Source: CAYFRC01 sp050946115
Lineage (GTDB): Bacteria; Bacillota; Clostridia; Christensenellales; Aristaeellaceae
Reading direction: 5' to 3'
DNA length: 16,092 bases
Assembly: GCA_050946115.1 (NCBI GenBank)
Contig: JBMNUF010000036.1
Coordinates: 1-16,092 of the forward strand
The first letter of the stretch is position 1. Each line of letters begins with the position of its first letter. Below the pieces are notes generated by a model. That model had not been told where the DNA came from. It saw only the letters and a program-made list of their open reading frames with translations, and did not search any database. Shown here one piece after another: positions 14,341-16,092 of the stretch. The translations under genes and the position numbers were made by a program.

Positions 14341-15411
14341 TCACGCTCCAAATACCTGAATTCCGTTTGCAACCGTGCGAACGCACCTTCCGAAAACGCG
14401 CATGCCCTCGAAGGGCGTGCTCTTCCCCATGGAGAGGAACGTGGCGGGCGAAATATCGTACTCCGCTGAGAGGTCGAACACCGTGTAGTTCTCCTCCTCG
14501 GGGAGTACGATCCCGAACCGCGCGCACGGCGCGCCGTGTATCAAATGCACGAGCCGTTCCAACGGGAGAACGCCTTCCCGCACGAGGTGCGTATACAGCA
14601 GCGGGAACGCCGTCTCCAGCCCGACGATGCCGTTGACGCTCTTCTGAAAGCCCCTGCCCTTTTCTTCGGCGGAGTGCGGCGCGTGGTCGGTCGCGATGAT
14701 GTCGATCGTCCCGTCTGCAAGCCCCTCTATGATCGCACGACTGTCCCCTTCGTCCTGCAGCGGCGGGTTCATGCGGTATCTGCCGCTGTCCGCCCGATCC
14801 GCATCCGTCAGGAGGATGTACTGCGGGCAGGTTTCGCAGGAGACGTCCACGCCGTCTTTTTTCGCCTCACGGATGAGGGAAACGCTCTCCCTTGTGGAGA
14901 CGTGGCAAACGTGGTACTTGCAGCCCGTTTCCTGCGCGAGGCGCAGATCTCTCTCTACATGCCGCCATTCGCTTTCCCGTGCATCCCCAGCGGATTCGTC
15001 TTCGCAGTGCGCGCAGATGAGTTTCCCGAGCGTTTTCGCCTTTTCCATCGCCGCACGCATGATATCCTCGCGCTGCACGCCGTGCCCGTCGTCCGAAAAC
15101 GCGCAGACATACGGCGTGATCCCCTCCATATCGGAGAGCACTTCGCCCTTTTCGCCGACGGTGATCGCGCCGTAGGGAACCACCTTCACGCGCGCGCCCC
15201 TTTCGATTGCCGTAAGCTCCTCCCGCAGGTGCGGCAAGCTGTCCGGCACGGGCGAGAGATTCGGCATCGCACACACCGCGACGAAGCCACCCGCCGCTGC
15301 AGCGGTGGTGCCCGTCGCAATCGTCTCCTTATAGGAAAAGCCCGGCTCCCTAAGATGCACATGCACATCCAGGAAACCGGGCAAACGGACACAACCTTCC
15401 ATCAAGACCAT
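14341..15411 (-). CDS. pyrC: Dihydroorotase, short CAD-like form
   Basis: Closes carbamoyl aspartate to dihydroorotate; first gene of the operon. The metal site is intact: H17 and H19 in DVHVHLREPG, the Asp pair in FSDDGHG (105-111), H135 in AHCED, H170 in CHVST and D242 in ATDHAPH. RMNPPLQDEG (213-222) is the substrate loop. At 356 residues it lacks the roughly 40-residue N-terminal strand segment of the Bacillus enzyme and starts almost directly at the barrel (RLPGFLDVHVH), as in the dihydroorotase domain of animal CAD. The ATG at 15411 follows AAAGGCGG; an internal ATG at 15402 is an alternative without a better ribosome binding site. Confidence 0.95.
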   Translation of the reverse strand: MVLMEGCVRLPGFLDVHVHLREPGFSYKETIATGTTAAAAGGFVAVCAMPNLSPVPDSLPHLREELTAIERGARVKVVPYGAITVGEKGEVLSDMEGITPYVCAFSDDGHGVQREDIMRAAMEKAKTLGKLICAHCEDESAGDARESEWRHVERDLRLAQETGCKYHVCHVSTRESVSLIREAKKDGVDVSCETCPQYILLTDADRADSGRYRMNPPLQDEGDSRAIIEGLADGTIDIIATDHAPHSAEEKGRGFQKSVNGIVGLETAFPLLYTHLVREGVLPLERLVHLIHGAPCARFGIVLPEEENYTVFDLSAEYDISPATFLSMGKSTPFEGMRVFGRCVRTVANGIQVFGA

Positions 15412-15468
15412 CGTATATACCGCCTTTCGCGCGGCGGAGGGCTTCCTCCTGCGTTGCTCGCAACGATT
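15412..15468 (-). promoter_or_regulatory. Structured 5' leader of the pyr operon
   Basis: The predicted leader of about 57 nt holds three short inverted repeats on the minus strand: CGTTGC/GCAACG near the 5' end (15465-15452), GGAGG/CCTCC (15449-15436), and CCGCC/GGCGG (15437-15420), whose second arm is the pyrC ribosome binding site. The second and third share two bases, so they compete. The AGGAGG at the start of the second has no start codon behind it. No PyrR-binding loop of the Bacillus type was recognised. A translational control role is inference. Confidence 0.45.
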
Positions 15469-15474
15469 TTTGTT

Positions 15475-15503
15475 ATTATACCTTTATGGCGTGCACCTGT
15501 CAA
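15475..15503 (-). promoter_or_regulatory. Consensus sigma-A promoter of the pyr operon
   Basis: On the minus strand TTGACA (15503-15498), exactly 17 bp, then TATAAT (15480-15475), a perfect match to consensus. The expected start is near 15468. Confidence 0.88.
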
Positions 15504-15699
15504 CCGATTTTGCGGAATTTAACGGACGGCGTGGTACTTTCCAGGTGCTGGTCGATTGCCAGAGCAAACGCAGGGGCAAAGTAAAGAGGTACTGCGTTTA
15601 ATCCGGCAAATGAAGTGCTGCATTGAACCCGGTATGCAACCTATGTTTAGTCTGGCATCATTTACATCAATATGCTTTGATATACCCGAGGTGATGAAC
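15504..15699. other. Intergenic region, no gene recognised
   Basis: This stretch lies between the pyr promoter and the start of the decayed transposase. An open frame enters from 15556 on the plus strand but looks non-coding before 15700. The part from about 15600 may be the left end of the decayed insertion sequence, but no inverted repeat partner is available to define it. Confidence 0.4.
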
Positions 15700-16055
15700 A
15701 TGTCAAAGCACATGACCATATACAGGACCGGCAAGATAGATATCAGTGCCGGATTGAAAGCAGGCGATAGTTTCGGTTCTAATGCCGGAAAAATCGGTAA
15801 GATCGCTACCACGATATCCCGCGAGATTCGTAGCCACCGCATCGTATGAGACAAGAAACCCTATGGAAGGGCGATGAATCGATGCGCCAACCGACAGGGT
15901 TGCAGGTTGAAGGGCATCTGCAACAGCAACTGTAATCGTTTGTGCTCGGAGCACTGTTCAAATTATTCTGTAAACACGACTTCTGTGACGAAATCAGAGA
16001 TTCCAAGATTCAGGAACCAGAGGCCGTACCCCCCGTTCCCGTTGCGGTAAGAACT
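15700..16055 (+). pseudogene. Decayed IS30-family transposase, N-terminal part
   Basis: The start at 15700 follows GAGGTGATGAAC. The first segment reads SKHMTIYRTGKIDISAGL, then KAGDSF and KIATTISREIRSHRIV, matching my recollection of the IS30 helix-turn-helix (TTISREIRSHR). An in-frame TGA at 15847-15849 interrupts it; the same frame then continues DKKPYGRAMNRCANRQGC and CNSNCNRLCSEHCSNYS, the cysteine-rich finger of IS30 transposases. After that the family resemblance fades or shifts frame; CGKNYR in another frame near 16045 resembles the next cysteine motif. The DDE catalytic domain is not in the window. It is therefore a non-functional remnant. Confidence 0.75.
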
Positions 16056-16084
16056 ACCGCAGCCCCCCGCCGCTTGCGGCGGGG
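16043..16084. repeat. Two adjacent hairpins at the right edge
   Basis: TGCGGTA (16043-16049) pairs with TACCGCA (16055-16061) around a 5-base loop, and CCCCGCCGC (16065-16073) pairs with GCGGCGGGG (16076-16084), a very GC-rich palindrome. The second is followed by CTCTTCCC rather than a clean T-run, so a terminator role is uncertain; an extragenic palindromic repeat is possible. Confidence 0.5.
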
Positions 16085-16092
16085 CTCTTCCC

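Noticed and set aside
15452..15472. Plus-strand terminator: CGTTGC/GCAACG followed by ATTTTTG
   Set aside because: No plus-strand gene ends here, and the T-run is the initially transcribed A-tract next to the pyr promoter; treated as a leader hairpin instead.
15466..15480. Pyrimidine-sensing transcript slippage at the pyr start site
   Set aside because: The initial tract would be A-rich in the RNA, so slippage would not report UTP or CTP levels as in known pyrimidine cases.
15847..15849. TGA read as a sense codon (recoding) in the transposase remnant
   Set aside because: TGA is used as the ordinary stop of several intact genes here, including pyrE, pyrF, pyrB, pyrC and both GH116 genes, and the transposase shows further decay.
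1..16092. CRISPR arrays, tRNA or rRNA genes, prophage or defence genes
   Set aside because: No regularly spaced repeats, no recognisable structural RNA and no matching protein motifs were seen on either strand.

Overview
The window looks like a chromosome segment of a moderately GC-rich, low-complexity-envelope Firmicute (Clostridia type, possibly a gut member such as Christensenellales or Oscillospirales; this taxonomic guess is inference). Reasons: strong AGGAGG-type ribosome binding sites in front of most genes, textbook TTGACA-N17-TATAAT promoters, the class 1B dihydroorotate dehydrogenase pair PyrD/PyrK, a PyrB/PyrI aspartate transcarbamoylase, a CUT1 sugar transporter without its own ATPase, and transposase remnants of the IS256 and IS30 types.

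Layout. (1) Positions 1-126: the start of an IS256-like insertion sequence that runs off the left edge. (2) Positions 198-8592, minus strand: a sugar-uptake and glycoside-cleavage operon, read in the order solute-binding protein, two membrane permeases, a GH116 glycosidase, a small P-loop kinase, and a second GH116 glycosidase that lacks its C-terminal end. (3) Positions 8593-8796: a divergent control region with two promoters and a perfect 16-bp palindrome placed just downstream of the operon promoter. (4) Positions 8797-9875, plus strand: a LacI-family regulator and its terminator. (5) Positions 9945-15503, minus strand: a tightly packed pyrimidine operon pyrC-pyrK-pyrD-pyrF-pyrE-pyrB-pyrI with a consensus promoter, a short structured leader and a terminator. 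(6) Positions 15504-16092: non-coding sequence and a decayed IS30-like transposase fragment.

How the parts work together. The LacI-type protein probably represses the operon through the palindrome; an imported oligosaccharide or glycoside would relieve this. The binding protein and two permeases import the glycoside, using an ATPase encoded elsewhere, and the two GH116 enzymes, which have no signal peptides, cleave it in the cytoplasm. The kinase lies between the two GH116 genes and is translationally coupled to the downstream one, so it may act on a released product; this is the least explained part of the locus. The pyr operon supplies every de novo UMP step after carbamoyl phosphate: transcarbamoylase, dihydroorotase, dihydroorotate dehydrogenase with its electron-transfer subunit, orotate phosphoribosyltransferase and OMP decarboxylase. 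Carbamoyl-phosphate synthase and PyrR are not in the window.
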